From assembly GCA_910587515.1 (NCBI GenBank), contig CAJULW010000014.1, forward strand, positions 62,001 through 126,000: 64,000 nt of DNA. The letters are read 5' to 3'. A program made the translations under genes and the position numbers. Each line of letters opens with the position of its first letter. Within the stretch, counting starts at the first letter, position 1. Origin of the DNA: an uncultured Duncaniella sp. (GTDB lineage Bacteria; Bacteroidota; Bacteroidia; Bacteroidales; Muribaculaceae). This document shows, piece by piece, positions 18,937-26,947 of the stretch. A model generated the notes under the pieces. It was not told the origin of the DNA, searched no databases, and was given only the letters and a program-made list of their open reading frames with translations.

Positions 18937-19295
18937 TCAAGAGCTCCTTTCCGCCAGGCATAGACAAGCCCAAGCACTATAATTCCAAAAAACACCGCTA
19001 TCGCAGTTAAGCCGGAAGTTCCGAGTTCATGCACTCGAACCGCCCAGGGATACAGGAACACTGTTTCGACATCAAACATCAAAAAGAGAATGGCAAAAAG
19101 ATAATAGCCCACCTTGAACTGAGCCATCGACTCGCCACGGGTAGGAATACCGCACTCGTAAGCTTCGCCTTTCTGAGGGTTGAATGAGCGGGGCGAAATC
19201 AGCCCCGCGAGCCAAAGAGCTATGGCCACGAGAGCCACTCCTGTCAGGAGAGCCACCACGGCCAAGGTCGCATTTTGAATTGCCAATGCTATCAT
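18927..19295 (-). CDS. nuoA: NADH-quinone oxidoreductase subunit A
   Basis: Small three-helix membrane subunit (122 residues). The loop YECGIPTRG contains the conserved Cys, and helix 2 has the FDVETVFLYPWA signature. First gene of the nuo-atp run. A TATATTTG box lies about 100 bp upstream (19392-19399). Confidence 0.97.
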   Translation of the reverse strand: MIALAIQNATLAVVALLTGVALVAIALWLAGLISPRSFNPQKGEAYECGIPTRGESMAQFKVGYYLFAILFLMFDVETVFLYPWAVRVHELGTSGLTAIAVFFGIIVLGLVYAWRKGALEWK

Positions 19296-19391
19296 ATCGT
19301 AATTTAAACGGTTTCGATTGCAAGATACTGTGCATCATGGTATTGCGCGGACCTGCCGCATCCGTTACGGCACAGTTCGTAAAACGCAGTG

Positions 19392-19399
19392 CAAATATA
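19392..19399 (-). promoter_or_regulatory. Promoter -7 box of the nuo-atp run
   Basis: TATATTTG on the minus strand fits the Bacteroidetes TAnnTTTG box exactly. No TTG stands at the expected -33 position. It implies a leader of about 90 bases before nuoA. It is the only good box I found upstream of the 20 genes. Confidence 0.6.
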
Positions 19400-19493
19400 G
19401 GGAAATTTTTCTGAATATACCTAATATATTCGACTGATATATTTGCCGCTATGAATAAAAATCCTATAGCCACAGAAAGTCACCGTAAAACAA

Positions 19494-19528
19494 GCGCGGT
19501 GTCCACCCGAAAAGAGTGAACACCGCGT
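19494..19528 (-). terminator. Terminator of the outer-membrane barrel gene
   Basis: Inverted repeat ACGCGGTGTTCAC / GTGGACACCGCG(C) with a 9-base loop, followed on the minus strand by CTTGTTTT. It separates the barrel gene from nuoA. Confidence 0.75.
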
Positions 19529-19567
19529 ATTGATTTATCTTCTACAGCAGGATAAACCTGCGGAATT

Positions 19568-20095
19568 TTAGAAGTTGTAGTAGAAACCGAAAGAAAGGTC
19601 GCTTCCGTCGAGGCTTACTCCATAAGTCTTGCCGGCAGCCTTGTTATCAGCATAGCCGAGGAAACCTACATGAGCAACGAAGCTGAATTTCTCAGTAACG
19701 TTAAGAGCGATACCGGGCTTGAAACCGATATTCCAAACTGTAGTAGAGTCGCCCTCGTCAGGTTTCTGATAACCGATGCCGAAACCACCGTCAACGAAAA
19801 GGTTAACAAGATTGTTTTCTGTGCGGAAATAAGTGTAACGTGCGTAAGGATTGATTGCAAACATATTGTAAGCATCTTTCACCCAAGTATAGTTGAGGGA
19901 TGCACCTACAGCCCAATTTTCATTAAGGTTATAGCCTAATTCGGGCGCTATAGAGAAAACGTCGCCTTTCAATTTTTCACCCTCTATTTCTTGTTCTTCA
20001 TGTGAGTAACCGAGTGAACCACCGAGATACCAGTTTTGAGCAGATGCGCTGACAGCCATTACAGCTACAACAGCGAGGAGTAAAATCTTTTTCAT
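19568..20095 (-). CDS. Small outer-membrane beta-barrel protein (porin family)
   Basis: 175 residues with a signal peptide (cut after AVSASAQ) followed by alternating hydrophobic and aromatic strands (WYLGGSLGYS, NWAVGASLNYTW, YARYTYF, LFVDGGFGIGYQ), ending in Phe as barrel proteins often do. This fits an eight-stranded OprW/OmpX-like barrel. The specific role is unknown. It is transcribed alone between its own box (20190-20197) and terminator, with an 88-base leader carrying a hairpin. Confidence 0.85.
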   Translation of the reverse strand: MKKILLLAVVAVMAVSASAQNWYLGGSLGYSHEEQEIEGEKLKGDVFSIAPELGYNLNENWAVGASLNYTWVKDAYNMFAINPYARYTYFRTENNLVNLFVDGGFGIGYQKPDEGDSTTVWNIGFKPGIALNVTEKFSFVAHVGFLGYADNKAAGKTYGVSLDGSDLSFGFYYNF

Positions 20096-20154
20096 AATGC
20101 GAAAAATAATTAAAGGTTAAAATTAAATTAAAAAAATTACTGTTAATTATAATT

Positions 20155-20174
20155 TGACGGGACTAAACCCGTCA
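20155..20174 (-). other. Hairpin in the leader of the barrel gene
   Basis: TGACGGG and its complement with a 6-base loop, lying in the predicted 5' leader about 60 bases before the start codon and followed on the minus strand by AT-rich sequence. It could affect mRNA stability or bind a regulator. Confidence 0.4.
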
Positions 20175-20189
20175 TGTGGTTTTCCGCTG

Positions 20190-20197
20190 CAAAGTTA
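20190..20197 (-). promoter_or_regulatory. Promoter -7 box of the barrel gene
   Basis: TAACTTTG on the minus strand, an exact TAnnTTTG match, 95 bp before the start codon. No clear -33 TTG. Apart from this box, the leader hairpin and the bioA promoter, I see nothing in the gap 20096-20544. Confidence 0.65.
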
Positions 20198-20487
20198 ATA
20201 ATATTTTTCAGATATTTTAAAACTTATTTTACAATATTTTTTAACCGGCATCAATATGGCGATAAAATCAGCCTAATTATCAACAAATTATAACACTTTA
20301 TCCTCATAAATAAATACATCGCTCCACTGTCCGCCCCTTTAAAGAACAATCACAAAAGCAAAAATCATGATAGCGCATATTTCTGACAAACAACAAGCCG
20401 GCAACAAGCCGCATAAAGAACCAAAAATCATTTGCCCATAAAAACACCAATCCAGACTTTTACTTTTATCACTAAACGACCTCTTAA

Positions 20488-20518
20488 TTTGCTTTTCGAT
20501 GAATATTGAGTAATTTTG
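20488..20518 (+). promoter_or_regulatory. Promoter of the biotin operon
   Basis: TTTG at 20488-20491, 19 bp, then TAATTTTG at 20511-20518: a full match to the Bacteroidetes vegetative promoter. Transcription should start near 20523. This rules out the upstream in-frame TTG at 20506 as the bioA start, because that codon would lie inside the promoter. Confidence 0.85.
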
Positions 20519-20544
20519 CAACTGACTTTTCACGAAATATCCTT

Positions 20545-21873
20545 ATGGCAACTGATACCGACAAAAACGCGGATATATATAATATAATAGGTGGCGAAAT
20601 AGATATTCTCCATGACAATTTCGACCGTGAACACCTCTGGCACCCCTACACATCCACCATAGACCCTCTTCCGACATACAAAGTTGATTCGGCTCATGGC
20701 GTACGTCTGCGCCTCAGCGACGGACGCGAACTTATCGACGGCATGTCGTCATGGTGGTGTGCGATCCACGGTTATAACCATCCTGTGATAAACAACGCTG
20801 TCGCAAATCAGATTGCCAAGATGAGCCACGTCATGTTCGGAGGACTGACTCACGAGCCGGCCATATCCCTCGGCAAACTACTGTTGGAAATGGCACCTCC
20901 ATCAATGCATAATATCTTTTACGCGGACTCCGGCTCTGTTGCGATAGAAGTAGCTATGAAAATGGCTGTCCAAGCCTCGATATCACGCTCTGGCGACCAT
21001 AGAAAAACCAACTTCGTCACCATACGCAGCGGCTACCACGGTGACACATGGAACGCGATGAGCGTATGTGACCCGGTGACAGGAATGCACGGAGCGTTCG
21101 GCTCCGCTCTACCGGTCAGATACTTCGCTCCCGCCCCGGAGATAACATTCGACGCACGTTGGGATGAGTCAGACATCGTTCCGCTCGCCAATATAATAAA
21201 CGAACATAAAGACGAACTTGCCGCGCTTATACTGGAACCAGTAGTACAAGGAGCCGGAGGCATGCGTTTTTACCATCCACAATATCTCCGTGAAGCCCGC
21301 CGACTATGCGACAAAGCAGGCATATACTTGATTTTCGATGAAATAGCGACCGGATTCTGGCGCACAGGAAAATGTTTCGCATGGGAACACGCCGGTGTCG
21401 AGCCCGACATTATGTGTATCGGAAAAGGGTTGACAGCCGGCTATATGACCATGAGCGCGGTGCTGACAAGCCGGGATGTCGCTGACACGATCTCACGCGG
21501 TGAGGCCGGTGTCATGATGCATGGTCCGACATTCATGGCCAATCCTTTGGCCTGTGCCGTGGCTGTCGCATCACTGACATTGCTGAAAGAACAGGACATG
21601 TCGCAACGCATATCACATATCGAAGCGGTAATACGACGTCACATAGCCCGGGCTGTGACTCTGCCGGGAGTCAAAAACGTACGTGTGCTCGGAGCGATCG
21701 GTGTCATAGAAATGAATGAGCCGGTCAATGTCGGAGAGTTCCAGAAACGTTGCGTCGAACATGGAATATGGGTACGACCATTCGGGCGCAACGTCTACAT
21801 CATGCCTCCATATATAATCTCCGACTCGGATCTGAAACGCCTGATCGAACAGATGATCGAATGTATAAAATAA
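20545..21873 (+). CDS. bioA: Adenosylmethionine-8-amino-7-oxononanoate aminotransferase
   Basis: PLP enzyme that makes 7,8-diaminopelargonate in biotin synthesis. Family features: LWHPYTST near the N-terminus, SGSVAIEVAMKMA, the FDEIATGFWRTGK stretch and the PLP-lysine in CIGKGLTAGYM. I start it at the ATG at 20545 (442 residues), because the promoter -7 box ends at 20518. Its stop overlaps the bioF start (TAATG), so the two are coupled. First gene of a four-gene biotin operon. Confidence 0.97.
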   Translation: MATDTDKNADIYNIIGGEIDILHDNFDREHLWHPYTSTIDPLPTYKVDSAHGVRLRLSDGRELIDGMSSWWCAIHGYNHPVINNAVANQIAKMSHVMFGGLTHEPAISLGKLLLEMAPPSMHNIFYADSGSVAIEVAMKMAVQASISRSGDHRKTNFVTIRSGYHGDTWNAMSVCDPVTGMHGAFGSALPVRYFAPAPEITFDARWDESDIVPLANIINEHKDELAALILEPVVQGAGGMRFYHPQYLREARRLCDKAGIYLIFDEIATGFWRTGKCFAWEHAGVEPDIMCIGKGLTAGYMTMSAVLTSRDVADTISRGEAGVMMHGPTFMANPLACAVAVASLTLLKEQDMSQRISHIEAVIRRHIARAVTLPGVKNVRVLGAIGVIEMNEPVNVGEFQKRCVEHGIWVRPFGRNVYIMPPYIISDSDLKRLIEQMIECIK

Positions 21874-23015
21874 TGGCAAAACACTACGGTGAGATACTCG
21901 ACCATCTGAGATCATCCGGAAACTTCCGGCAAATACCACATGAGCCGGCAAATGCTGACGGATTCATTGACTTATCGGGCAACGACTATCTCGGGTTGGC
22001 GGCACGCAAGGATCTTCAAACAGATTTTTTCAACGACCCGGAAAAACGACTGATCCCAATGACCTCATCAGCGTCGCGCTTGCTGAGCGCGCGCCAACGC
22101 GAATACGACAGACTCGAATCATTGCTCGAAAGCCTCTACTCGCGTCCGTGCCTGATATTCAACAGTGGATACCACGCCAACACAGGCATAATCCAGTCTC
22201 TTGCATCAGCGGGCACATTAATCGTGGCAGACAAACTCGTACACGCGAGCATCATCGACGGCATAACTCTATCCAAAGCACCTTTTACCCGTTTTAGGCA
22301 TAACGATTTCGAGCATCTTGAACGTATAATCAAAAAAGAGGCATCCTCATACGAACGGATCATTGTAATCACCGAAAGCATATACAGCATGGACGGTGAC
22401 CGCAACGATATCGACAGCCTTTTAAGAATCAAACGGCTATATCCACATTGCATATTATATATCGACGAAGCCCATGCTTTCGGAGCCGAAGGCGCAAAGG
22501 GGCTCGGACTCTGCCGCGAAAATCCTCATTACGAAGACATAGATATAATCGTAGGGACTTTCGGCAAAGCCTGCGCATCAGCGGGAGCTTTCTGTGCCGT
22601 TTCATCCGAACTACGCGACTATCTCGTCAATCGCGCCAGAAGTCTTATATTCTCCACTGCTTTGCCTCCGATATCAGCCGCATGGACATGTTTCATGATA
22701 GAAACCATGCTCGACATGGATCATGAAAGACAGCACCTGCGTAAACTCGGCAAAAGGCTTCAACTACATCTTCAGCCATTGTCGCCACACTTCGACATAA
22801 CGGCCAGTCATATACAACCACTGGTGCTCGGTTCATCGGCACGCGCGATCCAAACATCCGAAAAATTAATGAAGGAAGGATTCAAAGTACTCCCTATACG
22901 CACTCCCACCGTGCCTCCAGGAACAGAGAGGCTACGTATCAGTTTAAACGCCACGCTCAAAACCGAAGATATAGACCGACTCGGTGATGCCTTGAAAAAA
23001 ACCTGCGGCCAATGA
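21873..23015 (+). CDS. bioF: 8-amino-7-oxononanoate synthase
   Basis: PLP enzyme joining pimeloyl-ACP and alanine. 380 residues with GNDYLGLA, YIDEAHAFGAEG and the PLP-lysine in GTFGKACASAG. The ATG at 21873 overlaps the bioA stop; a longer in-frame reading upstream lies inside bioA and is ignored. Its stop overlaps the next start (ATGA). Confidence 0.96.
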   Translation: MAKHYGEILDHLRSSGNFRQIPHEPANADGFIDLSGNDYLGLAARKDLQTDFFNDPEKRLIPMTSSASRLLSARQREYDRLESLLESLYSRPCLIFNSGYHANTGIIQSLASAGTLIVADKLVHASIIDGITLSKAPFTRFRHNDFEHLERIIKKEASSYERIIVITESIYSMDGDRNDIDSLLRIKRLYPHCILYIDEAHAFGAEGAKGLGLCRENPHYEDIDIIVGTFGKACASAGAFCAVSSELRDYLVNRARSLIFSTALPPISAAWTCFMIETMLDMDHERQHLRKLGKRLQLHLQPLSPHFDITASHIQPLVLGSSARAIQTSEKLMKEGFKVLPIRTPTVPPGTERLRISLNATLKTEDIDRLGDALKKTCGQ

Positions 23016-24427
23016 AATTCCATATATTTCGCGAAAACCCAACCATCCGACGCGCCATAATTCTTTTCGCGGGATGGGGCATGGACGAAAAGCCTTTCAG
23101 CCGACTATCGTTTAAAGGCTATAATATCATCTCTGTATATGATTACCGACAGGCGCAATCAACGGAGGCATTTCATAAAGCGATAAAACGATACGACGAA
23201 ATAGTCATAATCGCATGGTCATTCGGGGTCCCGGCCGCGACCCGTTTCATCATGGAAAATCCGTTGCTTCCGATAACGGCACGCATCGCTGTAAACGGAA
23301 CCACACACCCTGTGGATGACCTATACGGGATTCCGGAAACCATTTTCAACGCCACACTCGAAGGACTCAGTGAAAATTCCCTGTCAAAGTTTTATCTGCG
23401 CATGTGTGGAAGCCGCAGTTCATATCTCGAGTTCGCGAAAGATCTTCCGGAACGCACCATCGCTGATCTCCGGGAAGAGCTATCCGCGATCGCGAACGAA
23501 GAAAACATACCAGAACCACAGGCCCGACCGGTTTGGGACACCGCTATCGTAGGATTGGCTGACAGGATAATACCTCCGTCCAATCAACTTCGTGCCTGGC
23601 GCGAAAACGGAGAGGCATTCGAAACCATAGAGACAGACTGCGCTCATCTTCCTGATTTCAATACGATTATCAACCGCTTCATCACCGAAAAAGGACGTGT
23701 CGCTGAAAAATTCAGTCAAGCTGCGACAACTTACGACAACAATGCGGTAATACAGCGTGAAATAGCAGAAAACCTATGTTACCTCGCATCATCCGCGATC
23801 AGCAGGCAACCCATAAACGCTCTTGAAATCGGATGCGGGACCGGGATGACAACCCATATACTCACCGAAACATTACGGCCTCACAATCTGACCGTGTGGG
23901 ACCTGTATATCCCCGACAATATCGGAGACAATATCTCCGGAACAAAGATCACGGCCGAAGAGAATGATGCGGAAACCGCCATCCGAAATCTGCCATCCGA
24001 CAGCGTCGATCTTATCTTCTCGGCTTCAACGGTACAGTGGTTCAATTCTCTCTCTACGTTTTTAAAGCAATGTTCGCGGGTTCTCTCCGCGAAAGGGACG
24101 GCCGTCATATCGACATTCGGACCAAAAACCATGCACGAAATCAGCGACAGTCTGTCATTCTCAACCCACTACCCTTCACTCGAAGATATTAGACGCATGA
24201 TCCCCGGTGAATGCACCGCGCTTCATATATCAGAAGAACTACGCACCCTCACCTTTCCCACCCCGATGGAGGCTTTGCGGCATGTGAAACTAACCGGAGT
24301 CAACGCCCTCGGAGGTTCGCATTCAGGACGCGACACGCTAAGGGTCATCAGAAACTACCCGTTGCTCCCGACAGGCGAAGCCCCTATAACTTATCATCCC
24401 ATCTACATCATATTCCAAAAATCATAA
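23012..24427 (+). CDS. bioG-bioC: Fused BioG esterase and BioC methyltransferase
   Basis: Bifunctional protein for pimeloyl-ACP synthesis (471 residues). Residues 1 to about 220 form a BioG (DUF452) alpha/beta hydrolase: FAGWGMDEKPF and the nucleophile motif AWSFGVPA, with a late His in DCAHLPDF. This half would remove the methyl ester from pimeloyl-ACP. Residues about 226-471 form BioC: FSQAATTYDNNA and the SAM site LEIGCGTGMTT, which methylates malonyl-ACP to start the chain. The fusion carries both the first and last special steps. BioG-BioC fusions are known from Bacteroidetes. Coupled to bioF by an ATGA overlap. Confidence 0.93.
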   Translation: MKFHIFRENPTIRRAIILFAGWGMDEKPFSRLSFKGYNIISVYDYRQAQSTEAFHKAIKRYDEIVIIAWSFGVPAATRFIMENPLLPITARIAVNGTTHPVDDLYGIPETIFNATLEGLSENSLSKFYLRMCGSRSSYLEFAKDLPERTIADLREELSAIANEENIPEPQARPVWDTAIVGLADRIIPPSNQLRAWRENGEAFETIETDCAHLPDFNTIINRFITEKGRVAEKFSQAATTYDNNAVIQREIAENLCYLASSAISRQPINALEIGCGTGMTTHILTETLRPHNLTVWDLYIPDNIGDNISGTKITAEENDAETAIRNLPSDSVDLIFSASTVQWFNSLSTFLKQCSRVLSAKGTAVISTFGPKTMHEISDSLSFSTHYPSLEDIRRMIPGECTALHISEELRTLTFPTPMEALRHVKLTGVNALGGSHSGRDTLRVIRNYPLLPTGEAPITYHPIYIIFQKS

Positions 24428-24437
24428 AAACAGCCAA

Positions 24438-25082
24438 ATGAGCCAGGTCTACTTCATATCAGGCATTGACACTGATGCCGGTAAAAGCTATGTCACCGGA
24501 TATCTCGCATCAAAACTGATGCGGCAAGGAAAACGTGTCGCGACACAAAAATTCATACAGACCGGCAATACCGGGTTTTCGGAAGACATAGACCTTCACC
24601 GTAAAATAATGGGAACAGGGTTACTGCCTGAAGACAAAGATATGACCACCGCCCCTGTCATATTTTCATATCCCGCATCAGCGCAGTTGGCCGCCCGCAT
24701 GGACGGACGCGAAATTGACCTCGATGCGATCGACCATTCGACATCCATACTGAAAGAACGCTATGACATCGTGCTCATTGAAGGAGCGGGAGGATTGATG
24801 GTTCCTATCACAGACGAATTTTTCACAATTGATTACGTAAGCAGCCGGCAACTTCCGGTCCTGTTGGTCACAAACGGTATTTTGGGCTCAATAAACCACA
24901 CGATTCTTTCGCTTGAAGCCATCAAAAACAGAAATATAGCTCTTGCGGGAGTACTCTACAACGAACATTTTGATTCCGACAAAATAATAGCCGCTGACAC
25001 AAAAGAATTCATACACCGATACGCATCCCGCAACTTCCCCTCTGCTCGTTTCGCGGTCGTGCCGAGCCTGCCGACAAAATAG
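24438..25082 (+). CDS. bioD: Dethiobiotin synthetase
   Basis: ATP-dependent closure of the ureido ring from diaminopelargonate and CO2. The modified P-loop GIDTDAGKSYVTG is present, as is LIEGAGGLMVPI. 214 residues, near the usual length. Last gene of the operon, 10 bp after the fusion gene. bioB, needed for the final step, is not in this window. Faces the response regulator gene, stop to stop, 16 bp away. Confidence 0.96.
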   Translation: MSQVYFISGIDTDAGKSYVTGYLASKLMRQGKRVATQKFIQTGNTGFSEDIDLHRKIMGTGLLPEDKDMTTAPVIFSYPASAQLAARMDGREIDLDAIDHSTSILKERYDIVLIEGAGGLMVPITDEFFTIDYVSSRQLPVLLVTNGILGSINHTILSLEAIKNRNIALAGVLYNEHFDSDKIIAADTKEFIHRYASRNFPSARFAVVPSLPTK

Positions 25083-25098
25083 CTTCCGCCTGAAGGCA

Positions 25099-25797
25099 TT
25101 ATCGCTTCAGAGTCTTCATCACGTCAGCGGCATACTGCCGTCCGACGGGAAGAGCCTCTCCCGTCCTCAATTTAAGTTCCTGCTTCGTAAAACTTTCGAT
25201 CTGGCCGATAGCCACTACGTATGAACGATGAATCCTGATAAACCCATCCACAGGAAGCAGGGACTGTACCGCCTTAAGCGTACCTCGCGACAGAGTGCGC
25301 GCCCCACCCTTCCGGAATATTTTTGAATACCCCTCCATAGCCTCTATATACACAATATCCGACACAGGTATACTTATATTGCTATATTCCTGTTTCACAA
25401 CTATATTCGTCGCTTCCTCACGACTGCCTCTGTTGTACTCAATGCGTCTCAAAGCCTTTGAGAAAGCTTTCTGAAACCTATCATAAGAGAAGGGTTTATG
25501 AAGATAATCTACCGCATCGAGGTCGTATCCCTCGAGCGCGTATTCTGGATAAGCAGTAGTAAAAATAAAACATGTGCCTTCAGGCAATTTTCGAGCCAAA
25601 GCAAGACCGTTGACACCATCCATCTCAATATCAAGGAAGACCAAATCCGGTTTTCGGTCCGTAATCTCGGCCAACGCTTCGTCAGGATCACAGAACACCT
25701 CCAGGTCGACACCACCGAGCCTGTCGCACAATTTCGATATCACCTCGAGAGCCAGCGGCTCATCGTCTACAGCTACACAACGGATAATCCCATTCAT
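25099..25797 (-). CDS. LytTR-family response regulator
   Basis: 232 residues: a receiver domain (acidic pair D11-D12, phospho-acceptor D56 in VFLDIEMDG, Lys in YLHKPF) followed by a LytTR DNA-binding domain (residues about 130-230, with YIEAMEGYSKIF and FIRIHRSYVVA). Such regulators bind direct repeats about one or two helical turns apart. Its start overlaps the stop of the kinase gene by 4 bp. The likely target is the divergent susC promoter, which has matching repeats. Confidence 0.95.
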   Translation of the reverse strand: MNGIIRCVAVDDEPLALEVISKLCDRLGGVDLEVFCDPDEALAEITDRKPDLVFLDIEMDGVNGLALARKLPEGTCFIFTTAYPEYALEGYDLDAVDYLHKPFSYDRFQKAFSKALRRIEYNRGSREEATNIVVKQEYSNISIPVSDIVYIEAMEGYSKIFRKGGARTLSRGTLKAVQSLLPVDGFIRIHRSYVVAIGQIESFTKQELKLRTGEALPVGRQYAADVMKTLKR

Positions 25798-26822
25798 GAC
25801 AAACTGATTTTAAGATCCACATTGAATCTATCGCCATTCTCTTCTACCGAAAGCAAATAATCATTCAGGAAAAGCCCATTGAGCCGTGCCCGGCAATTTT
25901 CGATACCGACAGGCATTTCGGACCGAAATTCGTCGGCATGTTTCATTATCATATTGGAAACCGTAAAATGCAACTTTCCCTTATTAAGTGTGAGAGATAT
26001 TGAAATCACGCAATCGTGTCGTGACGAAACACCATATTTGAACGCATTCTCGACAAAAATTATAAGTATCATCGGTGGAATCCTGACATCCCTGTCGTCT
26101 ATCTCCTGTTTCCATTTGATAACGGTATGTCCGTTAAGACGCAGAGACTGCAAATCAATATAATTACGTATGTATGCAATTTCATCACCTATAGCGACGG
26201 TCTCCCTGTCAGCTATCGAATATGTATACTTCACAAGCTCAATAAACTTGACAAAAGCCTCTTCCGCCTTTTCAGAGACCCCGACAATCAAACCGTAAAG
26301 CGAATTTAGAGTATTGAACAGAAAATGCGGATTGATCTGCGCTTTCAACACAGCCAGCTCGGCCTTGTTTTTCTCATATTCCATATCCCGCCTGATAATC
26401 ATCTGGCGGTAAAGTTCCTGTATGAACGAAATCGTCAGGGAATATCCCATGACGATCGACGACATCAGCCATACACCCATTGACATGCTATAGTTACGTA
26501 TCCTGTTATATAGCGAAGTAAGCGACGGTGTGTTGAACGTCACCTCCGGCAACGGATATAGAGCTATGAGATAATTTATCACGACAAATATAAGAAATAT
26601 GAAAGCTATAAGCAGATAACGCCTTCCGACCACGAGCTTGGGTATATTGAGCAAACGTACGGCAAAATAAATTCCATAGAGAAAAAGCGTGATAACCAAC
26701 GTGAAAGATGGCCATGAATCGAGCCAATAATATGTAGGTCCGAGAATAAGTATCAACGGAATGAACACTATGCACGAAACAACGTTTATTATAAATGAAA
26801 TTTTTTGTTTTAATGGTTTCAT
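25794..26822 (-). CDS. LytS/YehU-type sensor histidine kinase
   Basis: 342 residues with four membrane helices (about 10-28, 40-58, 69-90, 112-134) and no large outer domain, then a cytoplasmic His_kinase domain: the phospho-acceptor H166 in AQINPHFLFNTLNSL and an ATP-binding N box in IIFVENAFKYGVS. It probably senses something in or at the membrane. The TAACTTTG box ends only four bases before the ATG, so the transcript may be leaderless. Forms an operon with the response regulator. Confidence 0.93.
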   Translation of the reverse strand: MKPLKQKISFIINVVSCIVFIPLILILGPTYYWLDSWPSFTLVITLFLYGIYFAVRLLNIPKLVVGRRYLLIAFIFLIFVVINYLIALYPLPEVTFNTPSLTSLYNRIRNYSMSMGVWLMSSIVMGYSLTISFIQELYRQMIIRRDMEYEKNKAELAVLKAQINPHFLFNTLNSLYGLIVGVSEKAEEAFVKFIELVKYTYSIADRETVAIGDEIAYIRNYIDLQSLRLNGHTVIKWKQEIDDRDVRIPPMILIIFVENAFKYGVSSRHDCVISISLTLNKGKLHFTVSNMIMKHADEFRSEMPVGIENCRARLNGLFLNDYLLSVEENGDRFNVDLKISLS

Positions 26823-26826
26823 AGTG

Positions 26827-26834
26827 CAAAGTTA
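26827..26834 (-). promoter_or_regulatory. Promoter -7 box of the two-component operon
   Basis: TAACTTTG on the minus strand, four bases before the kinase ATG at 26822. The -33 element is weak (TTG 23 bp upstream). Confidence 0.55.
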
Positions 26835-26858
26835 ACAAATATCATCCTGTGTGAATGC

Positions 26859-26896
26859 AACGTTTATTGTCACATTATGGTCGTTCATTGACACAT
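26859..26896 (+). promoter_or_regulatory. LytTR-like direct repeats upstream of susC
   Basis: CGTTTATTGTCACAT (26861-26875) and CGTTCATTGACACAT (26882-26896) share 13 of 15 bases and start 21 bp apart, two helical turns. The first, read as AACGTTTAT, fits the AgrA-type LytTR consensus [TA][AC][CA]GTTN[AG][TG] at all nine positions; the second (GTCGTTCAT) fits at seven. The second repeat ends one base before the -33 TTTG of the susC promoter, the usual place for an activator. Confidence 0.7.
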
Positions 26897-26897
26897 C

Positions 26898-26928
26898 TTT
26901 GCGAGAGTATCCACGAATCGTAACTTTG
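26898..26928 (+). promoter_or_regulatory. Promoter of susC
   Basis: TTTG at 26898-26901, 19 bp, TAACTTTG at 26921-26928: an exact consensus promoter. The expected start near 26934 leaves about 14 leader bases before susC. Confidence 0.85.
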
Positions 26929-26947
26929 CACCGCAATAATAAACCGC

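Noticed and set aside
19438..19519. Plus-strand TATATTTG box at 19438 followed by a 22-codon frame from 19451
   Set aside because: The frame runs into the terminator of the barrel gene and has no recognisable features; probably chance in AT-rich DNA.
20339..20533. 64-codon minus-strand frame before bioA
   Set aside because: It covers the bioA promoter, has no promoter of its own that I can see, and its composition is not convincing.
20506..20544. Longer bioA reading from an upstream TTG
   Set aside because: It lies across the -7 box (20511-20518) of an exact consensus promoter, so it cannot be in the mRNA.
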